A program made the translations under genes and the position numbers. This document shows, piece by piece, positions 36,820-45,612 of a DNA stretch of 64,000 nucleotides (position 1 is the first letter of the stretch; each line of letters begins with the position of its first letter). The notes under the pieces are model-generated. The model was not told where the DNA came from and ran no database searches. It worked only from the letters and a program-made list of their open reading frames with translations. Source of the stretch: JAGXRK01 sp963714415 (GTDB lineage: Bacteria > Bacteroidota > Ignavibacteria > Ignavibacteriales > Ignavibacteriaceae); assembly GCA_963714415.1 (NCBI GenBank), contig CAVQOL010000002.1, positions 186,001 through 250,000 on the forward strand, given 5' to 3'.

Positions 36820-37149
36820 ATGAGTCAAACTAAAGTTCCGCCTCAGGGGCAGCAAATAAATATTGAGATTGGTGAAAAAGAAGCAGAAGGAATTTATTCC
36901 AACCTTGCTATCATTTCTCATTCTCCTGCTGAATTTGTAATTGATTTTACGCGTGTTGTTCCAGGAGTTCCCAAAGCTAAAGTTCACGCAAGAATTATTA
37001 CTACACCACAGCATGCAAAGATGCTTTTAAAGGCACTTAAAGAAAACATCGATAAGTTCGAAGCAAAATTCGGTGAGATTAAAATTGAAAGTCCACCGAA
37101 TCAACACTTTGGATTTGTCCCTCCTAAACCTGATGAAAAAGTGAATTAG
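36820..37149 (+). CDS. DUF3467 family protein
   Basis: 109 aa with the family pattern EAEGIYSNLAIISHSPAEFVIDF...PG.PKAKVHARI, followed by a helix (HAKMLLKALKENIDKFEAKFG). Widespread in bacteria; the function is unknown. It forms a unit with the upstream TPR lipoprotein and is closed by a terminator. Confidence 0.9.
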   Translation: MSQTKVPPQGQQINIEIGEKEAEGIYSNLAIISHSPAEFVIDFTRVVPGVPKAKVHARIITTPQHAKMLLKALKENIDKFEAKFGEIKIESPPNQHFGFVPPKPDEKVN

Positions 37150-37171
37150 AAGGTAATAAAATAATTTTCTC

Positions 37172-37211
37172 AAAGGCTGTGTGGCATTGCCATTACAGCC
37201 TTTTCTTTTTT
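37172..37211 (+). terminator. Rho-independent terminator after the DUF3467 gene
   Basis: A 9-bp outer stem AAAGGCTGT / ACAGCCTTT (37172-37180 with 37195-37203), with an inner TGGC / GCCA pairing, then TCTTTTTT. Convergent lptG ends at 37319. Confidence 0.88.
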
Positions 37212-37318
37212 AAAAATATCTTGAGAGTTTACGTTGTCTCTTAATACAAATTAATTAAAATACAAGGACATATTCATACTTGAAGTTATAGAGGTAGTGG
37301 TGTATTAACTTGGACTTG

Positions 37319-38404
37319 CTATAATCTTGAACGCAAAACATTATAAACCGCTCCGGCAAGAAAGATCAGATTTGCTAACCAGGCAGTTAAAAGGGGATCA
37401 AGAGCACCGTTTTTACCAAAAGCCTGACTGACCTTCATAAAAACCAAATAAAGGAAAGTGACAAGAATATTTATTCCAACCTGAGCGGCGATTCCGCCTT
37501 TTCTTTTGCTGGCTGAAATAGGCAAACCGAAAAGAACTACGATCAAAGGGGTTACTGCAAACGCAATTCGCGAATGATATTCAATCAGAGTTGGCGTAGG
37601 ATCATTACCGGCTTTGCGCTGAGAATCAATCATTTCCTTAAGTTCACCCAGATTCATTTCTGCAGTTTTTTGCTGCTTCTTTAAAAGATCATCCGGAGAG
37701 AAATTAAGATCATCAATCTCAAGCGATGCAAAATAATTAGCTTTCTGTCTTTCAGAAAAAGATCTTTTAACTCCATCTTTAGCTACCCAGATACTTTTTG
37801 TAGTATCATAAACTAATCTTGCAGCATCAATTCTTTCCGTCATTTTTGTAATATCATCAGAATCAAACTCCTGAATACTTACACGATTTGCCTGATCTAT
37901 ATTATTATCAAAATATGAAATACTGACAATTCTTGTCCTTGTATCTTGAAAATAAATATTACTTCCTGTAAAGCTGAGATTCTTTTTAAGATAAACCTGC
38001 TCAATATTTATTTTAATTTTATTAGCCGATGGAACAACGTATCCGCCAAAATAAACAGATAGAATTGTAATAAATAAAGTAGTTACAAGAAATGGAGCCA
38101 TAAAACGATAGAGACTTACTCCACTTGCTTTAATTGCCGTTAGTTCACTAAGATTAGCAGCCTTTCCGGCAGTAAACAAAGCCGCAAATAAAACTGCCAC
38201 CGGCGTCATCAGTTTTATCATTTCAGGAGCAAAGACAAAGTAATAATGAAATATTTGCATTGCCGGGACATTCTGATCAATAAAATCATCCAGATTCTCC
38301 ATCGCATCAATCACAACAAATATTAATGTGAATGCAAGAAGACCAAACAGTACAGTTTGTAGAAACTGTTTAATAAGATATTTGTCAAGGATTTTGATTT
38401 TCAC
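37319..38404 (-). CDS. lptG: LPS export permease LptG
   Basis: 361 aa of the YjgP/YjgQ family. The N-terminus ILDKYLIKQFLQTVLFGLLAF and the following helices are typical; a periplasmic jellyroll lies in the middle, and the last helices have ALDPLLTAWLANLIFLAGAVY. It is part of LptB2FG, which extracts LPS from the inner membrane. It starts at GTG (38404), overlapping the end of lptF by 20 bases. LptF/LptG labels here follow gene order. Confidence 0.88.
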   Translation of the reverse strand: MKIKILDKYLIKQFLQTVLFGLLAFTLIFVVIDAMENLDDFIDQNVPAMQIFHYYFVFAPEMIKLMTPVAVLFAALFTAGKAANLSELTAIKASGVSLYRFMAPFLVTTLFITILSVYFGGYVVPSANKIKINIEQVYLKKNLSFTGSNIYFQDTRTRIVSISYFDNNIDQANRVSIQEFDSDDITKMTERIDAARLVYDTTKSIWVAKDGVKRSFSERQKANYFASLEIDDLNFSPDDLLKKQQKTAEMNLGELKEMIDSQRKAGNDPTPTLIEYHSRIAFAVTPLIVVLFGLPISASKRKGGIAAQVGINILVTFLYLVFMKVSQAFGKNGALDPLLTAWLANLIFLAGAVYNVLRSRL

Positions 38405-39765
38405 TGACTGGATCTTTCTGACTGAAGAATTTCGGAATATATTTTTTTATAAAATCGAAACTGATTGTTGTTAATTCTCTGTTTGTTTTGATAGTTAATA
38501 TAATTCCCGCTATTGTTAAAACAATGTTAGCTGCCCACATACCAATCAATGGTGAAAAGAATCCTCTTTCTGCTAATTTCTCCCCACCAATTAAAAATGC
38601 CCAATAGAGAAGAAAGAAAAACAAACTAATACTTGCGGCTGTTCCGAATCCGCCTTTTCTTACCATTACACCGAGTGGTGCGCCAATAAGAATAAAAACA
38701 ATACATGCAGCCGGCAGTGCATATTTTTTATAAACTTCAACTTCATACTTTTCAATTTCACGTTCTTGCCATTCAATACGTTTGTAATTTGAATACACAA
38801 TATTTTTTGCTGTTCTGATTTTTTCAAGAGTTCTAATGTAAACTACATCCGGTGTTATTGGTCTTACGTCTCCGCCCGCTCTAAAAGGGGGAATTTGTCC
38901 ATTAAACATATACTTATCAACTTCTGTAGAAAGTGAAGTAAGAATCTCAGCTTTTTGAACTCTCAAACTGTCTATAACATAATTCATATCTTCAACGCTC
39001 ATTTCTCTTTCTCCACGCGTTGCAATACCTGACTGCCTGAATGAAAATTGTTCGGCATCCATTGTTATTCGATGTCTGCTAAACTCAAGCTTCCTGTACA
39101 TTGAAGTATTTTGAATTTCAGATTCGTGGATTTCTCCATTAGCAAGGTCCATCATCAGTTTCGTTCTGTCTTCCGAAAAGAAAATTTTACCTTCCTTAGC
39201 AGTTACAACATTTATTTTTGAAGGATTCGAGTAATCATAAATTGTAACGTCAAAAAGCTTATTTTCTTTTTGATCCATTTGTCTGGAAAGAATGGCGTAA
39301 TTATAAACTTCCTGAGAGAATACTCCTGGTTCAAGAGATAAGGTGGGTTTCTTTTGTGAAATATCCTGCATCAGAATTTTAGCCTGATGATTAGCATCGG
39401 GAAGTACTTCATTATTAAATTCAAATAGAAGAAATGCAACAACAATACTTGCAGCAAGAGCAGGAATCATCATTTTGTATAAACTTATGCCGGAAGATTT
39501 CATTATTGTTACTTCATTATTCTGCGACATATTCCCATATGCCATTAATGTAGCAACTAATGTGGACATTGGAACAACGAGAACGAACATCCAGGACAAA
39601 TTAAAAACTACTAATTGAACTATTGTCCATGTATCTAAGACCTTTTCCTACCAACCTATCTGCAAATTTCATTAGAAACTGAAGTAAGAAAATGCACATC
39701 AACGTTACGTTGGCAAAAAGGAAAGGAATAAAATGGTTTTTTAATATGTATCTGCTTAAAATCAC
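38385..39765 (-). CDS. lptF: LPS export permease LptF, with a +1 frameshift near the N-terminus
   Basis: The visible long frame (from 39599) starts inside the first membrane region, SWMFVLVVPMSTLVATLMAYG. The missing N-terminus lies just upstream in another frame, starting at GTG 39765: ILSRYILKNHFIPFLFANVT... FADRLVGKGL. Skipping one base (the T at 39636, an A on the coding strand, in GGTCTTAGATAC) joins them as GKGLDTWTIVQLVVFNLSWM, giving about 459 aa. LptF is normally essential, so this break may be a sequence error. Confidence 0.85.
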
Positions 39766-39877
39766 TTCACGAATATAATAACCGTTTAAAAGTTTAACAA
39801 CAAACTAAAAAATTTAAGATTTAAGGATTAGAATCCTTATATTTCATATGTGAAAGTTACACAATTAAACGATTCAA

Positions 39878-40916
39878 ATGTTAAGTAAGCTTTTTTTCAC
39901 AATTCTCGTTCATTCTTTATTTTTTAACGTTCTTGCTCAATCTCAAAATGTTGAATTAGTCAGAGATGTTGCTTATCCGAATTGGTTAAAATCAGGTGAC
40001 TACCGCACAGATCAAACTTCAGGAATTACTTTTATAAATTCTCAGAGTGGTAAAAAAACTTTTATTCTTGCCGATGATCTTGGTTCGCTTCATAGATTTG
40101 TAATTCTTGAAGACAGCATCTTTAAATTTTATCCTATTCATTTTAGTCAACAGGTTATTGAGTACCTTAAAGATTTTCCTAAGCTCGACTTTGAAGAAAT
40201 TGTTTATGACAGATATGAAAATAAATTTTATCTTTCCATTGAAGGCAATACAGAAGCTTACGTTGATTGGGTTGGCATTTACGAAATAAAATTCAACGGA
40301 TCGCTCGATACATTGGTTGAGATTCAAAAAATCAATTTTTTTCCGGAAGAACAATTTCTTAAATATACTGCATGGAATATCGGTTATGAAGGTTTAAGTG
40401 TTGATTCGACGATATTTTTATATTGGTCTTGAAGGTTTTTTAAATGGAAAAACTTTTGCTGACAGTACAATATTATTTATTGCAGATAAAAATTCTAAGG
40501 AAATAATTAAAGAAATCAGAACAAAACAACTTGGAATTGGTTCAATAACAGGGTTATTTTGTGATAGAGATTTTTCATTGTGGTTGTTAGACCGAAATAA
40601 TCTAAAAATATTCCATCTGGGATTTGATGAGGATTTGAACACTATTTCATCAATATCATTCAACTTTGAACCCGTAATTCCAAATTATACGAATCTTAAT
40701 TATGTCGGCTCGTATGAATCCATAACGATGGATAATGAAAGAAATATTTATATTGTTGATGATCCCTGGCGTCAGTTTTTTGTGCCTCCGGATAATATTC
40801 TTTCACAACTTGATAACAAAACAATTGATAATTTTAAAAAACATATTCCTATAATTGATAAGTTAAAAATAAAAACTAAAGGAGCTGAGTGTGAACCAGG
40901 TAATAAAATATATTGA
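39878..40916 (+). CDS. Secreted beta-propeller/phytase-like protein, +1 frameshifted
   Basis: A signal peptide (FFTILVHSLFFNVLAQS) is followed by repeats such as TSGITFINSQSGKKTFILADD and YEGLSVDSTIF. The first frame stops at 40432 (LYWS). The continuation YIGLEGFLNGKTF... lies in the +1 frame and ends at 40916. The motifs LSVDSTIFYIGLEGF and ESITMDNERNIYIVDDPW suggest an esterase-like phytase/SdiA-regulated propeller. Dropping one T from ATTTTTA around 40415-40419 restores about 345 aa. It overlaps the start of the next gene by 26 bases. Confidence 0.65.
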
Positions 40917-42255
40917 ATCGAATTATGACAGATATATTGACGAATTAAAAGAATTTTTAAGAATTCCCAGTATAAGCACATTACCTGAGAATAAATCAGA
41001 TATGCAGACGGCAGCCAGATTTGTTGCCGATAAACTCAAAGATGCGGGAATGAATCGTATTGAAATTTTTCAAACAGAAGGTCATCCTATTATTTATGGC
41101 GAATGGTTAGGAGCACCGGGAAAACCAACTGTTTTAATTTACGGACACTATGATGTTCAGCCTGTGGATCCTCTTGAGCTATGGCACAACCCTCCTTTTG
41201 AACCAACAATTAAAGATGGAAAGATTTATGCCCGCGGTGCAACCGATGATAAAGGCCAGATGTTTATGCACATTAAAAGTGTTGAAGCTTACTTTAAGAC
41301 TTTAGGTCACCTTCCCCTTAATGTTAAATATATTATTGAAGGTGAAGAAGAAATTGGAAGCAAACATTTAACTCCTTTCCTAAAACAAAATACTGATTTA
41401 CTTAAATGTGATGCCGTCTTAATTTCTGACACGGCTTTATTTGCACCGGGAACTCCCACCATCACTTACGGTTTACGCGGACTTGCATATATGGAAGTAG
41501 AAGTAACCGGTCCAAACCGGGATCTTCATTCAGGTACGTTTGGTGGTGCAGTTGATAACCCCATTAATGTTCTTGCCAGGATAATATCTAAATTACAAGA
41601 TAAAGATGGCAAGATTACAATCACCGGATTTTATGATGATGTACTTAAACTTTCCAAAAAGGAAAGAGAAAATTTTAAAGTACTAAAGTTCAAAGAAAAA
41701 GATTTTGCTAAAAGCATCGGACTTAAAGAACTAAAAGGTGAAAAAGGATACACAACGCTTGAGAGAATTTGGGCTCGTCCATCTTTAGATTGTAATGGTA
41801 TCTTTGGCGGATGGACTGGGGAGGGAGCAAAAACAGTGCTTCCTTCAAAAGCTACTGCAAAAATTAGTATGCGGCTTGTCCCTCATCAGGATCCTAAAAA
41901 AATCGCAAAACTTTTTACAAAACATATTAAAAAACTTGCACCCTCTACTGTAAAAGTTGAAGTAAGAGATTTGCATGGCGGACATCCTGTAATAACTATG
42001 CTTGATGATCCTGCTACAATTGCAGCATCAAAAGCAATTGCAAAAGCATTTGGAAAGAAAACAGTTTTTATGCGTGAAGGCGGCAGCATTCCAATTGTTG
42101 TTGAATTTGCTAAAATACTTAAGGCTTCACCCGTTCTTATGGGGCTGGGTTTAAATACTGAAAATCTTCATTCACCAAACGAGCATTTTAACTTAAATCA
42201 TTTTAGACTTGGTATTAAAAGCTCCGCTTATTTCCTTGATGAGTATTCAAAGTAA
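40891..42255 (+). CDS. M20-family dipeptidase
   Basis: 454 aa. Zinc-binding motifs are visible: GHYDVQP with its H and D, ARGATDDKGQ, EGEEEIGS, and DTALF in the second half of the site, with HS/EHF near the end (LHSPNEHFNLNHF). The lid domain includes LHSGTFGGAV. It should hydrolyse dipeptides or N-acyl amino acids in the cytoplasm. The start is GTG (40891) with AAAGGAG 6 bases upstream. A hairpin terminator follows. Confidence 0.93.
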   Translation: MNQVIKYIESNYDRYIDELKEFLRIPSISTLPENKSDMQTAARFVADKLKDAGMNRIEIFQTEGHPIIYGEWLGAPGKPTVLIYGHYDVQPVDPLELWHNPPFEPTIKDGKIYARGATDDKGQMFMHIKSVEAYFKTLGHLPLNVKYIIEGEEEIGSKHLTPFLKQNTDLLKCDAVLISDTALFAPGTPTITYGLRGLAYMEVEVTGPNRDLHSGTFGGAVDNPINVLARIISKLQDKDGKITITGFYDDVLKLSKKERENFKVLKFKEKDFAKSIGLKELKGEKGYTTLERIWARPSLDCNGIFGGWTGEGAKTVLPSKATAKISMRLVPHQDPKKIAKLFTKHIKKLAPSTVKVEVRDLHGGHPVITMLDDPATIAASKAIAKAFGKKTVFMREGGSIPIVVEFAKILKASPVLMGLGLNTENLHSPNEHFNLNHFRLGIKSSAYFLDEYSK

Positions 42256-42282
42256 ACAGGCACTCGGTTTGCAATTATTTTT

Positions 42283-42330
42283 AGCCTCGAAATCTTTATC
42301 TTTGTAAAGGTTTTGAGGCTGCTTTGTTTT
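42283..42330 (+). terminator. Long imperfect hairpin terminator after the dipeptidase gene
   Basis: AGCCTCGAAATCTTTA pairs, with mismatches, with TAAAGGTTTTGAGGCT (42283-42298 and 42305-42320), followed by GCTTTGTTTT. Confidence 0.8.
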
Positions 42331-42341
42331 AAAATTCATTT

Positions 42342-43196
42342 ATGAAAAAACTATTTCACATATTTTTATTTTTATTGATTTTAATTCTTACTTTCTCCTG
42401 TAGTAAGGAAGAAGAAATTTCAAAAACTTCTTCTTCTCAGGAAGTTGCTTTAAATCCCGAAAAGGATTTAAAGATTCAGAGATACAATTTAGAACTGAGA
42501 AAAGAGCGAAGTCAAAGATTTCCGTGTGATACAATTGCAGTGATGGAATATATATATGATAAATATCCACAGGGAACTTATCTTCTGGAAACTGATAAAT
42601 CCACCTTTAACTCGCTTCCTAAACCGGCAGTGATTTATTATTATGATAAAGACGGAAGAAATTATGTGTTTGCGGTTATCGTAAAATCACGTTCCGGCGA
42701 AAGACTTATTGAAATAAAAAATCTGATCGGCTACAACGAAAGCTATATTGATCTGGACAGTACAAAACTCGGCACACCATTTTTATATTTAATCCTGCTT
42801 GAATGCAGAGGAAATGATTTTTCACATGTCTGGGAATCAATTATTCCATCTCACGGAGGTTTTAAAAATTTTTCACTTGAAACCTGGAATGCTAAAGGAA
42901 CCTTATTCATTGAGAATCAATTTTATTATGCACAGGGTATCGGAATAATTAAATACAATTATTTTCTTGTTGATGGAATAAGATCCAAACCTCATCTCTT
43001 AATGACTTATGAAGGTTTAGATTTTAAGAGAACAATTGCCAATGTTAATGATGATAAATTCCCTGATTATTATGAGCATGTTTTTATCAGTCTTCCGGAT
43101 AAAATCTATTCTAAGGACTCTGTTGCTTTTTATTGGAGAGAAAAAGACAGTGTTTACCTAAATACAAGGAATTCGAGACAAACCCGTCCTTATTAG
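42342..43196 (+). CDS. Hypothetical lipoprotein
   Basis: 284 aa. A lipoprotein signal peptide (FLFLLILILTFSC, lipobox cysteine at residue 20) precedes a Ser-rich linker and a mixed alpha/beta domain with no recognised motif. Tyrosine-rich (PAVIYYYDKDGRNYVF). It has its own unit between a dipeptidase terminator and ygfZ. I cannot assign a family. Confidence 0.75.
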   Translation: MKKLFHIFLFLLILILTFSCSKEEEISKTSSSQEVALNPEKDLKIQRYNLELRKERSQRFPCDTIAVMEYIYDKYPQGTYLLETDKSTFNSLPKPAVIYYYDKDGRNYVFAVIVKSRSGERLIEIKNLIGYNESYIDLDSTKLGTPFLYLILLECRGNDFSHVWESIIPSHGGFKNFSLETWNAKGTLFIENQFYYAQGIGIIKYNYFLVDGIRSKPHLLMTYEGLDFKRTIANVNDDKFPDYYEHVFISLPDKIYSKDSVAFYWREKDSVYLNTRNSRQTRPY

Positions 43197-43303
43197 TATT
43201 ATTATTATTATTTTTGCATAAGTGAATCTGATCCTTATTAATTGTATCAGATCATTCATACGTCTGGCATATCGTATAATCATAATTAGTTATAGTGAGT
43301 TTT

Positions 43304-44395
43304 ATGGATAACAGTACAGAAAAAATATTAGAATTTTTTGAAACACAAAACGTTAAGATCAAAGAAAATAACGGAATAAAATTTATTGCCGGTTTTTCTG
43401 ATGTTGAAAAGGAATTGGAAATACTTTGTAATGGGGCAGCATTACGCATACTTTCAAATTATGCTATTATCGAGTTAGTAGGAAACGATACATTAGATTT
43501 CCTTCATCGCATAACCACAAATTCTGTGAAGAATCTTCAGAAAGAAGAAGTTGTACAGACAATTTTCACAACTGAAAAGGGAAGGATATTAAGTGTTGCC
43601 ACAATTTTTAATTTTGATTCTTATCAGTTTTTAATTATTGGCAAATCGAATAAGGAAAGAGTTGCCGGGTGGATAAATAAATATATAATTTCCGATGATG
43701 TAAAAGTCAATGATGCCAGCTACAGGTTTAACATTTTGGAATTATCCGGGGAAGAATCTGATTCTTTCATTACACTCGTTGCAGGAAGTATTGCTAACGA
43801 CATTAAGCCGAATTCATTTAAGGTAATTAACTCAGAGGGTATTTTATTCTTTTTAGCTAAAATAACTGATTTCAACGGCAGGAATAAATATTGGATACTT
43901 GCTGAACACGAAAATTCTATTAAGCTTATAAATTACATGAAGGAGAATCATGGCATTTTCAATTTTGGACTTATTGGTGAAGATGCTTATCACGAATACC
44001 GGATTAAAATGGGTATTCCTGCTGCTCCAAATGAAATAAATGATCTGTACAATCCTCTCGAAGCAAGATTGTTACACCTTGTTGACTTCAAAAAAGGTTG
44101 TTACATTGGTCAGGAAGTTATTGCCAGACTTGATACATATGATAAGGTTCAGAATCATTTAACCGGAGTAAATTTTGAGCAGCCAATTGAATTTGATCAA
44201 CATTTTATGTTGTTAGACAATGAAGAACAGGAAGTTGGTATTGTAACATCGGCTGTTCAATCAAGTAAGCTCAACAGGTCAATTGGTTTAGCTTATATCA
44301 GGAAAAATTTTAATGAACCGGGCACTATTCTTACTGCTAAGAATAATGAAAATGTTACTAAGGTTACAGTACAGGAATTACCATTTAAGAAATGA
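43304..44395 (+). CDS. ygfZ: YgfZ/GcvT-like folate-binding protein
   Basis: 363 aa from the ATG at 43304 (a GTG at 43295 is in frame but less likely). The family signature K-G-C-Y-x-G-Q-E is present (FKKGCYIGQEVIARLDTYDK). The N-terminal half has RLL-type strands LRILSNYAIIELVGNDTLDFLHRITTN. It is a tetrahydrofolate-dependent factor for Fe-S cluster repair or assembly. It overlaps the next gene by 4 bases (ATGA). Confidence 0.88.
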   Translation: MDNSTEKILEFFETQNVKIKENNGIKFIAGFSDVEKELEILCNGAALRILSNYAIIELVGNDTLDFLHRITTNSVKNLQKEEVVQTIFTTEKGRILSVATIFNFDSYQFLIIGKSNKERVAGWINKYIISDDVKVNDASYRFNILELSGEESDSFITLVAGSIANDIKPNSFKVINSEGILFFLAKITDFNGRNKYWILAEHENSIKLINYMKENHGIFNFGLIGEDAYHEYRIKMGIPAAPNEINDLYNPLEARLLHLVDFKKGCYIGQEVIARLDTYDKVQNHLTGVNFEQPIEFDQHFMLLDNEEQEVGIVTSAVQSSKLNRSIGLAYIRKNFNEPGTILTAKNNENVTKVTVQELPFKK

Positions 44396-44946
44396 AAATT
44401 TATACTAAAACCGGCGACAAAGGTGAAACCGGTCTCTTCGGAGGTGAAAGAGTTTCAAAAAGCAATAACAGAATAGATGTATATGGAACTATTGATGAGT
44501 TGAATGCTTTTATCGGGCTTGCAATAACGGAAATAAATAGCAATGAAATAAAAACTGTTTTAGAAAGAATTCAGAATCGGTTATTTGTTGTTGGCTCTGA
44601 TTTAGCTGCACCGATAACAAAAGAAAGTGAAAAATTAAACATTACCCGAACGCCTGAAGAATATTCACTTCAAGTTGAAAAAGATATTGATTACTTTAAT
44701 GATAAGTTAGATGAATTACGGAACTTTATTTTGCCCGGCGGGTCTAAAGGAGCAGCATACTTACACGTATGCAGAACAATTACCAGACGAGCAGAAAGAA
44801 AAGTTGTGGCATTAAATGAGCAGGTGAAGATTGGCGATAACATAATTATATTTCTTAACAGATTATCTGATCTGTTTTTTGTTCTTTCACGTTTTGAGAA
44901 TAAAGTCTCAAACATCCCAGACACAATCTGGAACTCAAAATCTTAG
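44392..44946 (+). CDS. Cob(I)alamin adenosyltransferase (PduO type)
   Basis: 184 aa. The N-terminal ATP-binding KTGDKGETGLFGGERV and DVYGTIDELNAFIGLA, plus RTITRRAERKV near the end, identify the PduO family. It converts cob(I)alamin to adenosylcobalamin. Its start codon overlaps the ygfZ stop (ATGA), so they are translated together. Confidence 0.95.
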   Translation: MKIYTKTGDKGETGLFGGERVSKSNNRIDVYGTIDELNAFIGLAITEINSNEIKTVLERIQNRLFVVGSDLAAPITKESEKLNITRTPEEYSLQVEKDIDYFNDKLDELRNFILPGGSKGAAYLHVCRTITRRAERKVVALNEQVKIGDNIIIFLNRLSDLFFVLSRFENKVSNIPDTIWNSKS

Positions 44947-44982
44947 TTGAAATTTGAGTTTTGTGATTTGGAAATTCACCTT

Positions 44983-45344
44983 GGGGGTGAATTTTGGTTT
45001 CGACGGGGTTGAAGAGGCATTGAACTGCGCACCGTGTTCCCCGAAGACACGTTAAAAAATTGGGAATAAAACAATAACTGGCGAATCTAATTACGCCTTA
45101 GCTGCTTAATTAATAGTTAACAGCCGTTCACCATATACTTTCGTACCGGGCTATGAATGAACGTCGTTTAAGGTATGATAGCTGATTCCGTTGCCTGTGC
45201 GGATGATGCGAAATTAAAGCAGGTAAGCTTAATACGATCCCTGTCTGCTGGGCAATATTAAGTTAAAAAAATTAACAGACTATGTGTGTAGACGTTCCTT
45301 GGATCTTAACTTCGGACGCGGGTTCGACTCCCGCCACCTCCACA
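44983..45344 (+). ncRNA. ssrA: Transfer-messenger RNA (tmRNA)
   Basis: The 5' end GGGGGTG and 3' end CACCTCC form the acceptor stem. The tRNA-like TTTCGACGGGG follows at the 5' side, and GGGTTCGACTCCCGCC is the T arm. The mRNA part holds a tag frame from GGC (45080): GESNYALAA, ending at TAA 45107-45109. The tag matches the Bacteroidetes pattern GE(T/N)NYALAA. The 3' CCA is not fully encoded (A-CA). tmRNA rescues stalled ribosomes and is a frequent site for DNA integration, which fits the abiE pair next door. Confidence 0.96.
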
Positions 45345-45523
45345 GATTTATTCTCACATTCATCTATTTATAGCGTACATTGTTTTTCATTTCCTAGAGA
45401 ATAAAAAATCTCTTAGCTTTTAATAATCTTGATACTTCCTTAATAATCTGAATTTTGTAAGGATTAGAAAAAGCAACCAAGATTATTAACTACTTGAATA
45501 ATTATAATGTTTTATGTAATTTT

Positions 45524-45542
45524 TGTCAGCTTAAAACTGACA
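45524..45542 (+). promoter_or_regulatory. Operator-like inverted repeat 1 upstream of abiE
   Basis: The 19-bp imperfect palindrome TGTCAGCTTAAAACTGACA has 8 of 9 arm pairs matched. Its twin lies 62 bp downstream. AbiEi antitoxins are known to repress their own operon by binding two inverted repeats, so this is the expected autoregulatory site. Confidence 0.75.
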
Positions 45543-45585
45543 TTACCGACATAAGACCTAAATAGATTCTGTTTTGTGTTAAAAG

Positions 45586-45604
45586 TGTCAGTTTAGAAAT
45601 GACA
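45586..45604 (+). promoter_or_regulatory. Operator-like inverted repeat 2 upstream of abiE
   Basis: TGTCAGTTTAGAAATGACA, 19 bp, the same consensus as repeat 1 (TGTCAG-N-TTA-N-A, then TGACA). It ends 8 bases before the abiEi ATG, so a bound repressor would block translation-start-proximal DNA. Centre-to-centre distance to repeat 1 is 62 bp, about six DNA turns. Confidence 0.78.
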
Positions 45605-45612
45605 TTTGGAAC

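Noticed and set aside
29741..40425. Programmed +1 frameshifting at CUU codons as the settled explanation
   Set aside because: A CTT next to the break is seen in lptF and hutU, but the exact break point in the deiminase, cargo and propeller genes can be placed elsewhere, and single-base insertions explain all five equally well.
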